Shown: positions 1 to 6,178 of the stretch, one piece after another | How positions within the stretch are numbered: position 1 is the first letter of the stretch | Layout: each line of letters begins with the position of its first letter | NCBI GenBank assembly: GCA_910595855.1 | Contig: CAJVCJ010000072.1 | Location: forward strand, 1 to 6,776 | Source: Candidatus Thioglobus vulcanius | Lineage (GTDB): Bacteria > Pseudomonadota > Gammaproteobacteria > PS1 > Pseudothioglobaceae | Length of the DNA: 6,776 nt | Direction: 5' to 3' | Made by a program: the position numbers and the translations under genes | Notes under the pieces: generated by a model | What the model was told of the DNA's origin: nothing | Database searches by the model: none | Seen by the model: only the letters and a program-made list of their open reading frames with translations

Positions 1-113
1 TAGCTTCTGCGTATACAAGTTATTCGCCTATTGTTGATTCTAAGAACTTGAGTATTATTATCACCGTAACCATGCTTCTTGGTCTTATTGCGCTCTACCA
101 AAAACAACATTAA
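1..113 (+). CDS. C-terminal end of an unidentified protein with a terminal membrane segment (partial)
   Basis: An open frame (complete codons from base 3) runs in from the left edge and stops at TAA 111-113, giving 36 residues. The tail reads roughly SPIVDSKNLS, then a hydrophobic stretch of about 16 residues (IIITVTMLLGLIALY), then a short polar, slightly basic end QKQH. That pattern fits a C-terminal membrane anchor or a sorting-signal-like tail, but too little is left to name a family. The strong terminator only eight bases after the stop supports this being the real end of a gene. The other two + frames are closed in this stretch (stops at 34-36 and 49-51). Confidence 0.6.
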   Translation, partial: ASAYTSYSPIVDSKNLSIIITVTMLLGLIALYQKQH

Positions 114-121
114 TTTTTTTT

Positions 122-151
122 AAAACCATTCTTTCTGAATGGTTTTTTTTT
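122..151 (+). terminator. Intrinsic terminator after the upstream gene
   Basis: A perfect 10-bp stem AAAACCATTC / GAATGGTTTT (122-131 with 137-146) closes a 5-base loop, and the T-run extends to 151. It separates the partial upstream gene from the transporter operon, so aapJ should have its own promoter. Confidence 0.9.
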
Positions 152-221
152 GATAAACTCCTCTTTGGTTAGTGTCAATTAGAGCTAATTCTTTTTAATT
201 TATCTCAACGAGGAGAAGTTT
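152..221 (+). promoter_or_regulatory. Presumed promoter region and leader of the aap operon
   Basis: The 70 bases between the terminator and aapJ must hold the operon promoter if the terminator works. No consensus pair stands out. Weak options are TTGGTT at 165-170 with TAATTC at 186-191 (15-base spacing), or TGTCAA at 173-178 with TAATTT at 196-201 (17-base spacing). I cannot choose between them and see no operator palindrome. The ribosome binding site AGGAG is at 211-215, six bases before the ATG. Confidence 0.35.
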
Positions 222-1244
222 ATGAATCAATTATTAAAATTGTCTGCTGTATCGTTAATAACGATTGGTAGTTTTAGTGTGCAAGCTGGTATATTCCATA
301 GTGACACTTTAAAAGATGTACAAGCTAAAGGTAGTTTAACGTGTGGCGTATCAACAGGTACACCTGGTTTTTCTAGCCCTGACTCAACTGGTAATTGGTC
401 TGGTATTGATGTTGATGTTTGTCGTGCCGTTGCTGCCGCTACATTGGGCGATGCCAAGAAAGTGAAATTTGTACCATTAACAGCTAAAGAGCGTTTTGTT
501 GCATTATCATCTGGTGAAATCGACATGCTTTCTCGTAACACGACTTGGACACATACTCGTGACACTTCATTAGGTCTTACCTTTGCTGGTGTTAACTATT
601 ATGACGGTCAAGGCTTCATGGTTAAGAAATCATTAGGCGTTAACAGCGTTAAAGAATTAGACGGCGCTTCATTCTGTATTCAAGCAGGAACAACAACTGA
701 GCTTAACTTAGCTGATTACTTCCGCTCAAACAAGATGGAATTTAAAGCGGTTACTTACGATACATCTGCACAAACTAAAGGTGGCTTTGAAGCAGGTCGT
801 TGTGATGCGCTAACTTCAGATGTATCTCAGCTTGCTGGTCTTAGATCTACACTTAAAGATCCTAGTTCTGCTGTAGTTTTGGGTGATGTTATCTCTAAAG
901 AGCCTTTAGGCCCTGTTGTACGTAAGGATGATAATACTTGGCTTAACATTGTTAGATGGTCGCTTAATGCAATGATTGAAGCAGAAGAGTTAGGTATTAC
1001 TTCAGCTACTATCGATAATGCTTCTACGAGTCCTGGCGTACAGAGATTACAAGGCAAATCTGGCAAGCTTAACGAAAGCTTAGGTCTTAGTAAAGATTGG
1101 TCGCGTAACATTATTGCGCAAGTGGGCAACTATGGCGAAAGTTTCGAGAGAAACATCGGCATGTCAACACCAATTCAGCTTCCACGTGGTGTAAACCAGT
1201 TGTGGATTAAAGGTGGTATCTTATACGCTCCAGCGTTTAGATAG
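222..1244 (+). CDS. aapJ: Periplasmic L-amino acid-binding protein of an Aap-type ABC importer
   Basis: This solute-binding protein captures amino acids in the periplasm and delivers them to the AapQM permease. The 340 residues match the usual length of AapJ (about 340). Residues 1-22 are a signal peptide (K6, hydrophobic core, cleavage after SVQA). Features I recognise from the AapJ branch of the family 3 binding proteins are the Gly-Asn-Trp-Ser-Gly-Ile-Asp-Val-Asp-Val-Cys-Arg-Ala stretch (57-69), the LSRNTTWT segment (103-110), YYDGQGFMV (126-134), GTTTELNLADYF (156-167), SKEPLGP (225-231) and the ending QVGNYGE...FERN (300-311). Four cysteines (41, 67, 152, 194) occur at positions also cysteine in homologs as I remember them, and could form disulfides in the periplasm. 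AGGAG six bases upstream fixes the start. It is first in the operon and separated from the permeases by a hairpin. AapJ transporters generally take a broad range of L-amino acids; the exact substrate cannot be read from sequence. Confidence 0.95.
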   Translation: MNQLLKLSAVSLITIGSFSVQAGIFHSDTLKDVQAKGSLTCGVSTGTPGFSSPDSTGNWSGIDVDVCRAVAAATLGDAKKVKFVPLTAKERFVALSSGEIDMLSRNTTWTHTRDTSLGLTFAGVNYYDGQGFMVKKSLGVNSVKELDGASFCIQAGTTTELNLADYFRSNKMEFKAVTYDTSAQTKGGFEAGRCDALTSDVSQLAGLRSTLKDPSSAVVLGDVISKEPLGPVVRKDDNTWLNIVRWSLNAMIEAEELGITSATIDNASTSPGVQRLQGKSGKLNESLGLSKDWSRNIIAQVGNYGESFERNIGMSTPIQLPRGVNQLWIKGGILYAPAFR

Positions 1245-1260
1245 ACCTTAGACAAAATAT

Positions 1261-1295
1261 AAAATGGCTAGCTAAAAAAGTTAGCCATTTTTTTT
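1261..1295 (+). terminator. Intercistronic hairpin with U-tract between aapJ and aapQ
   Basis: AAAATGGCTA (1261-1270) pairs perfectly with TAGCCATTTT (1282-1291). The stem can extend by three more pairs including one G-T, leaving an AAAAA loop, and the T-run spans 1288-1295. This is a well-formed intrinsic terminator lying inside an operon. It probably ends many transcripts after aapJ, and its stem also protects the aapJ mRNA 3' end, giving more binding protein than permease. The 65-base gap shows no obvious separate promoter for aapQ, so read-through is the simplest way to express the rest. Confidence 0.85.
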
Positions 1296-1298
1296 ATT

Positions 1299-1302
1299 GA
1301 GG
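1299..1302 (+). promoter_or_regulatory. Ribosome binding site that fixes the GTG start of aapQ
   Basis: GAGG lies seven bases (all T) before the GTG at 1310, ideal spacing, and only three bases after the terminator's T-run. No ATG is available nearby in frame, so the GTG start is well supported. Confidence 0.75.
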
Positions 1303-1309
1303 TTTTTTT

Positions 1310-2473
1310 GTGTTTACAAAACTAAAATCACTACTTTATAACAACGAAGTTAGAGCTGTTCTATTTCAGATTCTAGCCGTTGTTGTTATTGCTTATTTTG
1401 CTTATCAGGCGTTTGATAACATGATGCTTAATATTGAGCAAAGAGGCATTAGAAGTGGTTTTGGTTTTTTAAATGACGAGGCTGGTTTTGCTGTTAATGA
1501 TAATTTCTTTTTGGATTATTCGCCAGCATCAACCAATCTTCAAGCGTTTTATGTAGGTATTGTTAATACCTTGATTGTTGCAATAACTGGTATATTTTTC
1601 GCATCAGTCTTAGGCCTAATTGTCGGTATTTCACGTTTATCTGGCAACTATTTGATTAGAAAAATGGCCACCGTGTATATTGAGACTTTTAGAAATATAC
1701 CCATATTGCTTCAAATTTTATTCTGGTATTCAATCGCACTTAGCGCTTTTCCATCGCCTAAAAATAGTATCAATTTTTTTGATAGTATTTTTCTCAACTC
1801 AAGAGGATTATATCTGCCCAAGCCTATTATGGAAAGTGGATTTTTCTTTGTACTTGCAAGTCTTGTTGTTGGTATTGTTGCTTATATTTTTATTAAAAAA
1901 CGTAGCAACAAGAAGCATGATGAAACAGGTGTAGTTACTAATACCACTGTGTACTTTTTAGGGCTTGTATTACTACTGCCAAGCGTGGTTTATTTTGCCT
2001 CTGGTGTGTATTTAGAGTATCCAGTACTCAAAGGTTTTAATTTTAGAGGTGGTGTGGATTTATCTATTGAGTTCTTCTCTCTAGCCTTTGCTTTGAGTAT
2101 TTATACCGCTACTTATATTGCTGAAGCCATTCGCTCTGGTATTGAATCTGTCGATAGTGGACAGAAAGAGGCTGCATCAGCAATGGGGCTGACGCAAACA
2201 CAATCATTAAGACTAGTGGTACTACCACAAGCGCTAAGAGTGGCTATACCGCCGATCATTAACCAATATTTAAATCTTACTAAAAACTCCTCTTTGGCAG
2301 CAGCGGTTGGCTATACAGAGTTGGTAACCATATTCTCAGGCACTGTCTTAAATGTGGTTGGCCAGGCAATTGAAATTATTATATTGACGATGCTGGTGTA
2401 TTTAACGATATCACTTGTCATATCATTAATCTTGAATATTTTTAACAAGAAAATGCAAATTAAGGGCAAGTAG
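1310..2473 (+). CDS. aapQ: Amino acid ABC transporter permease AapQ
   Basis: This is the first of two inner-membrane permease subunits that form the amino acid channel (HisM/BinPDT family). It has 387 residues. Hydrophobic segments lie near 16-34, 82-108, 127-146, 176-195, 213-232, 254-274, 333-349 and 353-376, so about eight membrane helices, as in the long Aap-type permeases rather than the short five-helix HisM form. The cytoplasmic EAA loop that contacts the ATPase is at about 287-309: E287-A-A, G293, then LPQALR. The segment ETFRNIPILLQ (125-135) is also typical of this family. A basic stretch KKRSNKKHDE (196-205) marks a cytoplasmic loop. GTG start with GAGG seven bases upstream. The stop is five bases before aapM, consistent with one transcript. 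Confidence 0.93.
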   Translation: MFTKLKSLLYNNEVRAVLFQILAVVVIAYFAYQAFDNMMLNIEQRGIRSGFGFLNDEAGFAVNDNFFLDYSPASTNLQAFYVGIVNTLIVAITGIFFASVLGLIVGISRLSGNYLIRKMATVYIETFRNIPILLQILFWYSIALSAFPSPKNSINFFDSIFLNSRGLYLPKPIMESGFFFVLASLVVGIVAYIFIKKRSNKKHDETGVVTNTTVYFLGLVLLLPSVVYFASGVYLEYPVLKGFNFRGGVDLSIEFFSLAFALSIYTATYIAEAIRSGIESVDSGQKEAASAMGLTQTQSLRLVVLPQALRVAIPPIINQYLNLTKNSSLAAAVGYTELVTIFSGTVLNVVGQAIEIIILTMLVYLTISLVISLILNIFNKKMQIKGK

Positions 2474-2478
2474 CTATT

Positions 2479-3576
2479 ATGGCAATCTATCCGCTAAAAG
2501 AAACAAAACAACCGCCAAAATCGCAAACTAAGGCCGTCCTATGGCTGAAAGACAACTTGTTTTCATCTATATCTAATGCTGCACTTACTTTTATTGCGTT
2601 ATACGTTATCTATTTACTCCTGCCACCTATTTTAAATTGGATAATTTTTGATGCCAATTTTGATTTGACTGCAGACAACCAATCTTGTGGTCGAGATGGG
2701 ATGTGTTGGGCTTTTATTAATGCCAATCTTAAGATGTTTATTTATGGGTTTTACCCACAAGAAGAATTATGGCGCGTCAATACTATGTTTGGCCTTATCG
2801 CAGCGCTTATTGTATTTGGATCGCTTATTAAAAAATCACAATATAGAGTGCATTATATTATCGGATCTTTTTTAATATACCCTGTTGTTGCCTTTGTTTT
2901 GTTATATGGGGGGCTAGGCCTAGAGATCGTTGAAACTGACAAATGGGGTGGCCTTACATTGACTGTCGTGGTTGCTACTATTGGTATTGTCGCCTCCTTT
3001 CCATTGGGAATTTTGTTGGCATTAGGGCGACAATCTGAAATGCGCGTTGTGAAATTTATTTCAGTGATATATATTGAGTTTGTACGTGGCGTGCCACTTA
3101 TTACCATTTTGTTTATGGCATCTGTTGTGTTGCCATTATTCTTCTCTGCAGGAATGGACTTTGATAAGCTACTTAGAGCCGTGATTGGCATCACTTTGTT
3201 TCAAACAGCTTATATAGCAGAAGTGATTCGTGGTGGTTTACAAGCTATTCCTAAGGGACAATATGAAGCTGCTGATGCGGCAGGCCTTAGTTTTGTACAA
3301 AAGACAATGCTTGTTATTTTGCCGCAAGCACTAAAGATCTCTATTCCAAACATTGTAGGTTCTTTTATTGCTTTATTTAAAGATACAACCTTGCTATTGA
3401 TTATTGGATTGTTTGATATGTTAGCGATCGTAGGTGCAGCTAGTAGCAATTCTAACTGGTTAGGAAGAGAAACTGAAGGCTACGTATTTGTTGCCATGAT
3501 TATCTGGGTTATTTTATATTCAATGAGTCGTTATTCAAAAAGATTAGAAGTACGCTTTAGCACTGAACACAAGTAG
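2479..3576 (+). CDS. aapM: Amino acid ABC transporter permease AapM
   Basis: Second permease subunit, 365 residues, pairing with AapQ in the inner membrane. Hydrophobic segments lie near 33-57, 101-117, 125-148, 158-181, 192-220, 233-250, 293-319 and 333-350. The EAA loop is at about 263-285 (E263-A-A, G269, then LPQALK). ETFRN of AapQ is matched here by IEFVRGVPL (199-207). The periplasmic stretch with C70, C76-W-A-F and FIYGFYPQEELWR (87-99) is, from memory, a hallmark of AapM and distinguishes it from AapQ. ATG start five bases after aapQ; the nearest Shine-Dalgarno-like string, AAGGG at 2462-2466, lies inside the end of aapQ with a long 12-base spacer, so translation may partly depend on coupling to aapQ. 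Eight bases separate it from aapP. Confidence 0.93.
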   Translation: MAIYPLKETKQPPKSQTKAVLWLKDNLFSSISNAALTFIALYVIYLLLPPILNWIIFDANFDLTADNQSCGRDGMCWAFINANLKMFIYGFYPQEELWRVNTMFGLIAALIVFGSLIKKSQYRVHYIIGSFLIYPVVAFVLLYGGLGLEIVETDKWGGLTLTVVVATIGIVASFPLGILLALGRQSEMRVVKFISVIYIEFVRGVPLITILFMASVVLPLFFSAGMDFDKLLRAVIGITLFQTAYIAEVIRGGLQAIPKGQYEAADAAGLSFVQKTMLVILPQALKISIPNIVGSFIALFKDTTLLLIIGLFDMLAIVGAASSNSNWLGRETEGYVFVAMIIWVILYSMSRYSKRLEVRFSTEHK

Positions 3577-3584
3577 GTAAAAAA

Positions 3585-4361
3585 ATGAGTGAATTAACAA
3601 ATAAAGAAATGGGTAGAAAAGATTGTTGCGATATTATTGAAGTAAAAGCGTTAAACAAGTGGTATGGCGACTTTCACGCACTTAAGGAGATTAATCTTAA
3701 AGTTCAAGAAGGTGAAATTATTGTTATTTGCGGTCCATCTGGCAGTGGCAAGTCAACCTTAATTCGTTGTGTTAATTTTCTTGAGAAGTTTCAAGAGGGG
3801 TCTATCACAGTAGACGGTACAGAGTTAACAGATGATGTTAAAAAAATTAGACAAGTACGCTCAGAGGTGTCGATGGTATTTCAGCATTTCAATCTGTTTC
3901 CACATTTGAGTATCATTAACAACCTGACACTTGCACCAATCTGGGTGCATAATGAAACCAAGAAACAAGCAAGGGAAAAAGCCTTGAAGCTACTTGACAG
4001 AGTAGGAATTAAGGACCAAGCTGAAAAGTACCCCAATCAGTTATCTGGTGGTCAGCAGCAGCGTGTCGCCATTGCGAGAGCATTGTGCACATCGCCTAAG
4101 ATAATGCTCTTTGATGAGCCAACCTCAGCACTTGATCCGGAAATGATTGCAGAGGTTTTGGATGTCATGATTGAGTTGGCAAAAGAAGGTATTACAATGG
4201 TTTGTGTTACCCATGAGATGGGATTTGCCAAAAAAGTGGCTGATCGGGTTATTTTTATGGATGAAGGTCAAATTATTGAGCAGAATACACCAGGCAAGTT
4301 CTTTGGAAATCCTGAATCAGCTAGGTTGCAGCTATTTTTAGATCAGATTCTCTCTCAATAA
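3585..4361 (+). CDS. aapP: ATP-binding subunit AapP of the amino acid ABC importer
   Basis: Cytoplasmic ATPase that powers the importer as a dimer bound to AapQ and AapM. The 258 residues match the family (about 240-260). All motifs are intact: Walker A GPSGSGKST (50-58), Q-loop Q100 in VFQHFNLFPH, ABC signature LSGGQQQR (153-160), Walker B IMLFDE (173-178), D-loop SALD (181-184) and H-loop H210 in CVTHEMGF. The ending with FFGNPE and FLDQIL is usual for polar amino acid ATPases. The Trp-Tyr-Gly-Asp-Phe-His (26-31) and LAPIWV (116-121) strings are what I recall for AapP rather than GlnQ/HisP. The start at 3585 has a weak TAGG that overlaps the aapM stop, seven bases upstream. M9 is a possible later start but has no better site. 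The N-terminus carries an adjacent pair C14-C15, not needed for the fold. Confidence 0.96.
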   Translation: MSELTNKEMGRKDCCDIIEVKALNKWYGDFHALKEINLKVQEGEIIVICGPSGSGKSTLIRCVNFLEKFQEGSITVDGTELTDDVKKIRQVRSEVSMVFQHFNLFPHLSIINNLTLAPIWVHNETKKQAREKALKLLDRVGIKDQAEKYPNQLSGGQQQRVAIARALCTSPKIMLFDEPTSALDPEMIAEVLDVMIELAKEGITMVCVTHEMGFAKKVADRVIFMDEGQIIEQNTPGKFFGNPESARLQLFLDQILSQ

Positions 4362-4367
4362 GGCTAG

Positions 4368-4387
4368 TCTTAATTTTTAAATTAAGA
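4368..4387 (+). terminator. AT-rich inverted repeat after aapP, weak terminator candidate
   Basis: TCTTAATTT (4368-4376) is perfectly complementary to AAATTAAGA (4379-4387), seven bases after the aapP stop. It has only two G-C pairs and no T-run follows directly, so it is a poor intrinsic terminator. It may mark the mRNA 3' end of the operon or do nothing. No better terminator is seen between aapP and the next gene. Confidence 0.3.
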
Positions 4388-4412
4388 ATTAAGATCCATC
4401 ACTATCCAAGTT

Positions 4413-4447
4413 TTGGTTTTTTGGGTAAACTAAAGTAAAACTAAAAT
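4413..4447 (+). promoter_or_regulatory. Possible promoter for the duplicated winged-helix gene
   Basis: TTGGTT (4413-4418) is 17 bases from TAAAAC (4436-4441); alternatively TTGGGT (4421-4426) is 15 bases from TAAAAT (4442-4447). Either would place the transcript start only about 8-15 bases before the ATG at 4463. In so AT-rich a region such matches arise by chance. Confidence 0.25.
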
Positions 4448-4462
4448 ATTTATGGCATAGGC

Positions 4463-5098
4463 ATGAAGTGGTTCAAGAAAAGCAAAAAGAAAAAATTAGA
4501 TCAAGATACTAGCAAAGATCAAGACTGGAACAAAGACTTAAAACGTAACAACTATAGCCCAAATTCTGCCGAACAGATAGGTTTACATTTAAAAGAAAAA
4601 CCGCATTACAATAACGATTTAGAAGATTTTAGTCCTAAGAATGTCCTAAGTTGTGATTTTAAAAAACTAAGTCTAGACCAGCACCATATATTAAAAAAAT
4701 GCAAACTTGAAAGTAATGCTGACGAGTTGATGAAAATTCTAAAACGCACCAACACGATACAATTTCAAGAGCTCATTTTGGATCCGTTGGTCGAATGTGG
4801 TTTTTTCAAGGAAAGCTCAAATGAAAATTTTCTATTAACGGATAAAAAACTGCCGAGTTGTAATTTTGAGCATATAAGCTCGGATCAAGTTCAAATATTA
4901 AGAAATTGTGAATTTGAAAGTAGCGCTGACGAGTTGATGAAAATTCTAAAACGCACCAACAAGTCCCGATTTAAAAATGACATTCTAAATCCTTTAATAA
5001 AATGTGATTTTTTTGAACGTACCATTCTAGACAAACCTAAAAGCCCCAATCAAAAATATCGATTAACCAGTAAATTTGTTCGCGCTAAATTGGTTTAG
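4463..5098 (+). CDS. Unrecognised protein with two tandem winged-helix-like units (Fic/AlbA_2 C-terminal type)
   Basis: I do not recognise this 211-residue protein as a whole. Residues 1-28 are strongly charged (MKWFKKSKKKK, then Asp/Lys-rich), with no signal peptide and no membrane helix; residues 29-61 look unstructured. Residues 62-130 and 131-199 are tandem copies of one unit with a 69-codon period: about 31 of the first 55 aligned residues match, including an identical run of 12 (86-97 and 155-166), paired Cys at 64/133, 80/149 and 112/181, and a shared ...IL-P-L...C-FF ending. The second unit finishes with LDKPKSPNQKYRLT (189-202). As I recall, that is the beta-wing of the winged-helix domain at the C-terminus of many Fic proteins and AlbA_2 (divergent AAA) regulators; the first unit has a shortened wing. 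No Fic motif (HPFxxGN) or AlbA_2 domain is present. It could bind DNA or a partner protein, or be a remnant of a larger gene; this is inference. The start lacks a proper Shine-Dalgarno (only AGG one base before the ATG); no other ATG in frame precedes residue 90. Confidence 0.75.
   Translation: MKWFKKSKKKKLDQDTSKDQDWNKDLKRNNYSPNSAEQIGLHLKEKPHYNNDLEDFSPKNVLSCDFKKLSLDQHHILKKCKLESNADELMKILKRTNTIQFQELILDPLVECGFFKESSNENFLLTDKKLPSCNFEHISSDQVQILRNCEFESSADELMKILKRTNKSRFKNDILNPLIKCDFFERTILDKPKSPNQKYRLTSKFVRAKLV
4646..4852 (+). repeat. Tandem coding repeat, unit 1 (69 codons)
   Basis: First copy of a 207-base in-frame repeat within the winged-helix-like gene, residues 62-130. It aligns to unit 2 without gaps from the Ser-Cys near its start to the Phe-Phe near its end; after that the wing is about eight residues shorter than in unit 2. 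It contains the 37-base exact match at 4718-4754. Confidence 0.8.
4853..5059 (+). repeat. Tandem coding repeat, unit 2 (69 codons)
   Basis: Second copy, residues 131-199, continuing into the full wing and C-terminus of the protein. The stretch 4925-4961 is identical to 4718-4754 in unit 1; widening to 47 bases (4708-4754 and 4915-4961) adds only two mismatches. Outside this block the two copies differ at many sites. Confidence 0.8.
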
Positions 5099-5326
5099 CT
5101 GAAATTTAACGGTATTTTTTATAAAAAATAGTATTTTCAATGATTTTTTTACTAATACTTTCAAATTTTAGATTTAAGCGATTTTTTTTATAAAATCACT
5201 CCATTGCTTGCCTATTGGCAGAATCGTTTAAATTTAGGCTTTTTATTTTTTAACTTGTAACCCATTGATTTTTAATTAATTAATCTATTTTTTTGCTTAT
5301 TTTTAAGTATTTTGTTATTTTAAGCT
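5099..5326. other. AT-rich intergenic spacer with weak palindromes
   Basis: No credible gene on either strand. A perfect but A/T-only palindrome spans 5113-5130 (TATTTTTT AT AAAAAATA). A hairpin at 5177-5200 pairs AG-GATTTT with AAAATC-CT around one C-A mismatch, with a T-rich loop. A small TGCC/GGCA stem with a TATT loop lies at 5209-5220. None is followed by a proper T-run, so none is a convincing terminator, although one could end the preceding transcript. The many T-runs and TTAATTAATTAA near 5271-5282 suggest bent or easily melted DNA upstream of the next promoter. Confidence 0.4.
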
Positions 5327-5332
5327 TATACT
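5327..5332 (+). promoter_or_regulatory. Probable -10 box for the SH3 protein cluster
   Basis: TATACT differs from the consensus TATAAT at one position. A -35 match is poor: TTAAGT at 5303-5308 with 18-base spacing is the best I find. Transcription would begin near 5339, about 29 bases before the ATG at 5368, and would exclude the upstream TTG at 5293 as a start. No clear Shine-Dalgarno is present in that leader. Confidence 0.45.
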
Positions 5333-5367
5333 ATGACTACTTTTCCGTACCTTTTTTAGTTTTCAAT

Positions 5368-6174
5368 ATGAAAGTCAAATTATTATTCATTTTTACGTTA
5401 TTTTTAAGTGTCAATGTGTGGGCAAACTCCACTGTTTATGTGGTCGATGACAATACTGTAGTTCGCTCAACTAAGTCAGAAGTCAATGATCAAAATATCC
5501 TAAAAACCATTAATAAAGATCAAAGTTTGCAGCGTTTAACTATGCATTATTCTGGCTGGTCTTTGGTTACTATTGATGATATTGACGGCTGGGTATTGTC
5601 CTCTCATCTTACAAGTCAGGCGCCTACTACTAGTATTAATGTTGATTCTTCTGGTGCTGAAGTGGCTCAATATAAAAAAGAGCTTCAAGCTTTAACCTCT
5701 AAACTTTCAGAAGCGAATCAAAAGATTATTCAGTTTGAGGAATCTAGTGCGCAAATTTCCAACACTGTTGCTACATTAACGGCATCGATAGATGCTCTAT
5801 CTCTTGAAAATTCAACCTTAAAGCGATCTTTAGAGATGCAATCAAAATCTGTTATTGACCTTATTAAAGTTAATAAAAATCCTAATAAACCTGGTGAAAA
5901 TAGCTTAAAAGATACTAACTCCAATAAAAATACCATAGATAAAATTAAGACTAAGGGTAATTCTGATATAAAAATAAATTCAAAAGTTATTAAATCTGAT
6001 GAAATTACTGCTAACGCCGTTAAGTCTAGTGATGGCTTTAAAGATGCCGCTGAATCAATAGTAAACTGGATTTATATTGGTATTGCAGCTATTATTATCT
6101 TGTTGTTAGTTTTTATTGCTATTTATAATAACAATAAAAGACGTCATTTTGATTTAAACACTTTAAGACGTTAA
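5368..6174 (+). CDS. YgiM-like membrane protein: periplasmic SH3b domain, coiled coil, C-terminal membrane anchor
   Basis: This 268-residue protein has the architecture of the TIGR04211/YgiM SH3 family. Residues 1-19 are a signal peptide cleaved after VWA. Residues 23-82 form a bacterial SH3-like domain: VYVVDDNTVVRS, a central hydrophobic core, then WSLVTIDDIDGWVLSSHL (64-81), where the Gly-Trp-Val is the usual end of such domains. Residues about 96-163 are a heptad-like coiled coil with a Ser/Thr/Gln/Glu character. Residues 165-220 are an Asn/Lys/Ser/Asp-rich low-complexity linker. A membrane helix spans about 233-253, followed by a basic tail (NNNKRRH...LRR), so the C-terminus should be cytoplasmic and the SH3 domain periplasmic. 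The frame stays open upstream to TTG 5293, but that start would bury the signal peptide and lies before the likely promoter, so I chose ATG 5368. The family probably contacts the cell wall; its precise role is unknown. The next gene follows after four bases. Confidence 0.8.
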   Translation: MKVKLLFIFTLFLSVNVWANSTVYVVDDNTVVRSTKSEVNDQNILKTINKDQSLQRLTMHYSGWSLVTIDDIDGWVLSSHLTSQAPTTSINVDSSGAEVAQYKKELQALTSKLSEANQKIIQFEESSAQISNTVATLTASIDALSLENSTLKRSLEMQSKSVIDLIKVNKNPNKPGENSLKDTNSNKNTIDKIKTKGNSDIKINSKVIKSDEITANAVKSSDGFKDAAESIVNWIYIGIAAIIILLLVFIAIYNNNKRRHFDLNTLRR

Positions 6175-6178
6175 GCTT

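Noticed and set aside
227..565. Open frame on the minus strand within aapJ
   Set aside because: It lies wholly antisense to a well-conserved gene, with no recognisable protein or ribosome binding site.
1680..1934. Overlapping + strand open frame inside aapQ
   Set aside because: It is a shifted frame of permease sequence; its hydrophobic character follows from the T-rich membrane-helix codons.
2853..3449. Two minus-strand open frames opposite aapM
   Set aside because: Both are antisense to conserved permease sequence and their translations show only the composition expected from the opposite strand.
4646..5059. Tandem repeat considered as a CRISPR or phage-type direct repeat
   Set aside because: There are only two copies, in frame inside one coding region, and the units are diverged protein domains rather than regular short repeats with spacers.
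4463..5098. Duplicated gene considered as a full Fic toxin or toxin-antitoxin pair
   Set aside because: No HPFxxGN motif, no AlbA_2 or ATPase domain and no small partner gene next to it; only the C-terminal-type domain is seen.
5113..5130. A/T-only palindrome considered as terminator of the duplicated gene
   Set aside because: It has no G-C pair and no T-run directly after it; such palindromes are expected by chance in sequence this AT-rich.
5293..5367. Upstream TTG start adding 25 residues to the SH3 protein
   Set aside because: The ATG at 5368 begins a clean signal peptide; the extension would bury it, and a near-consensus -10 box lies inside the extension.
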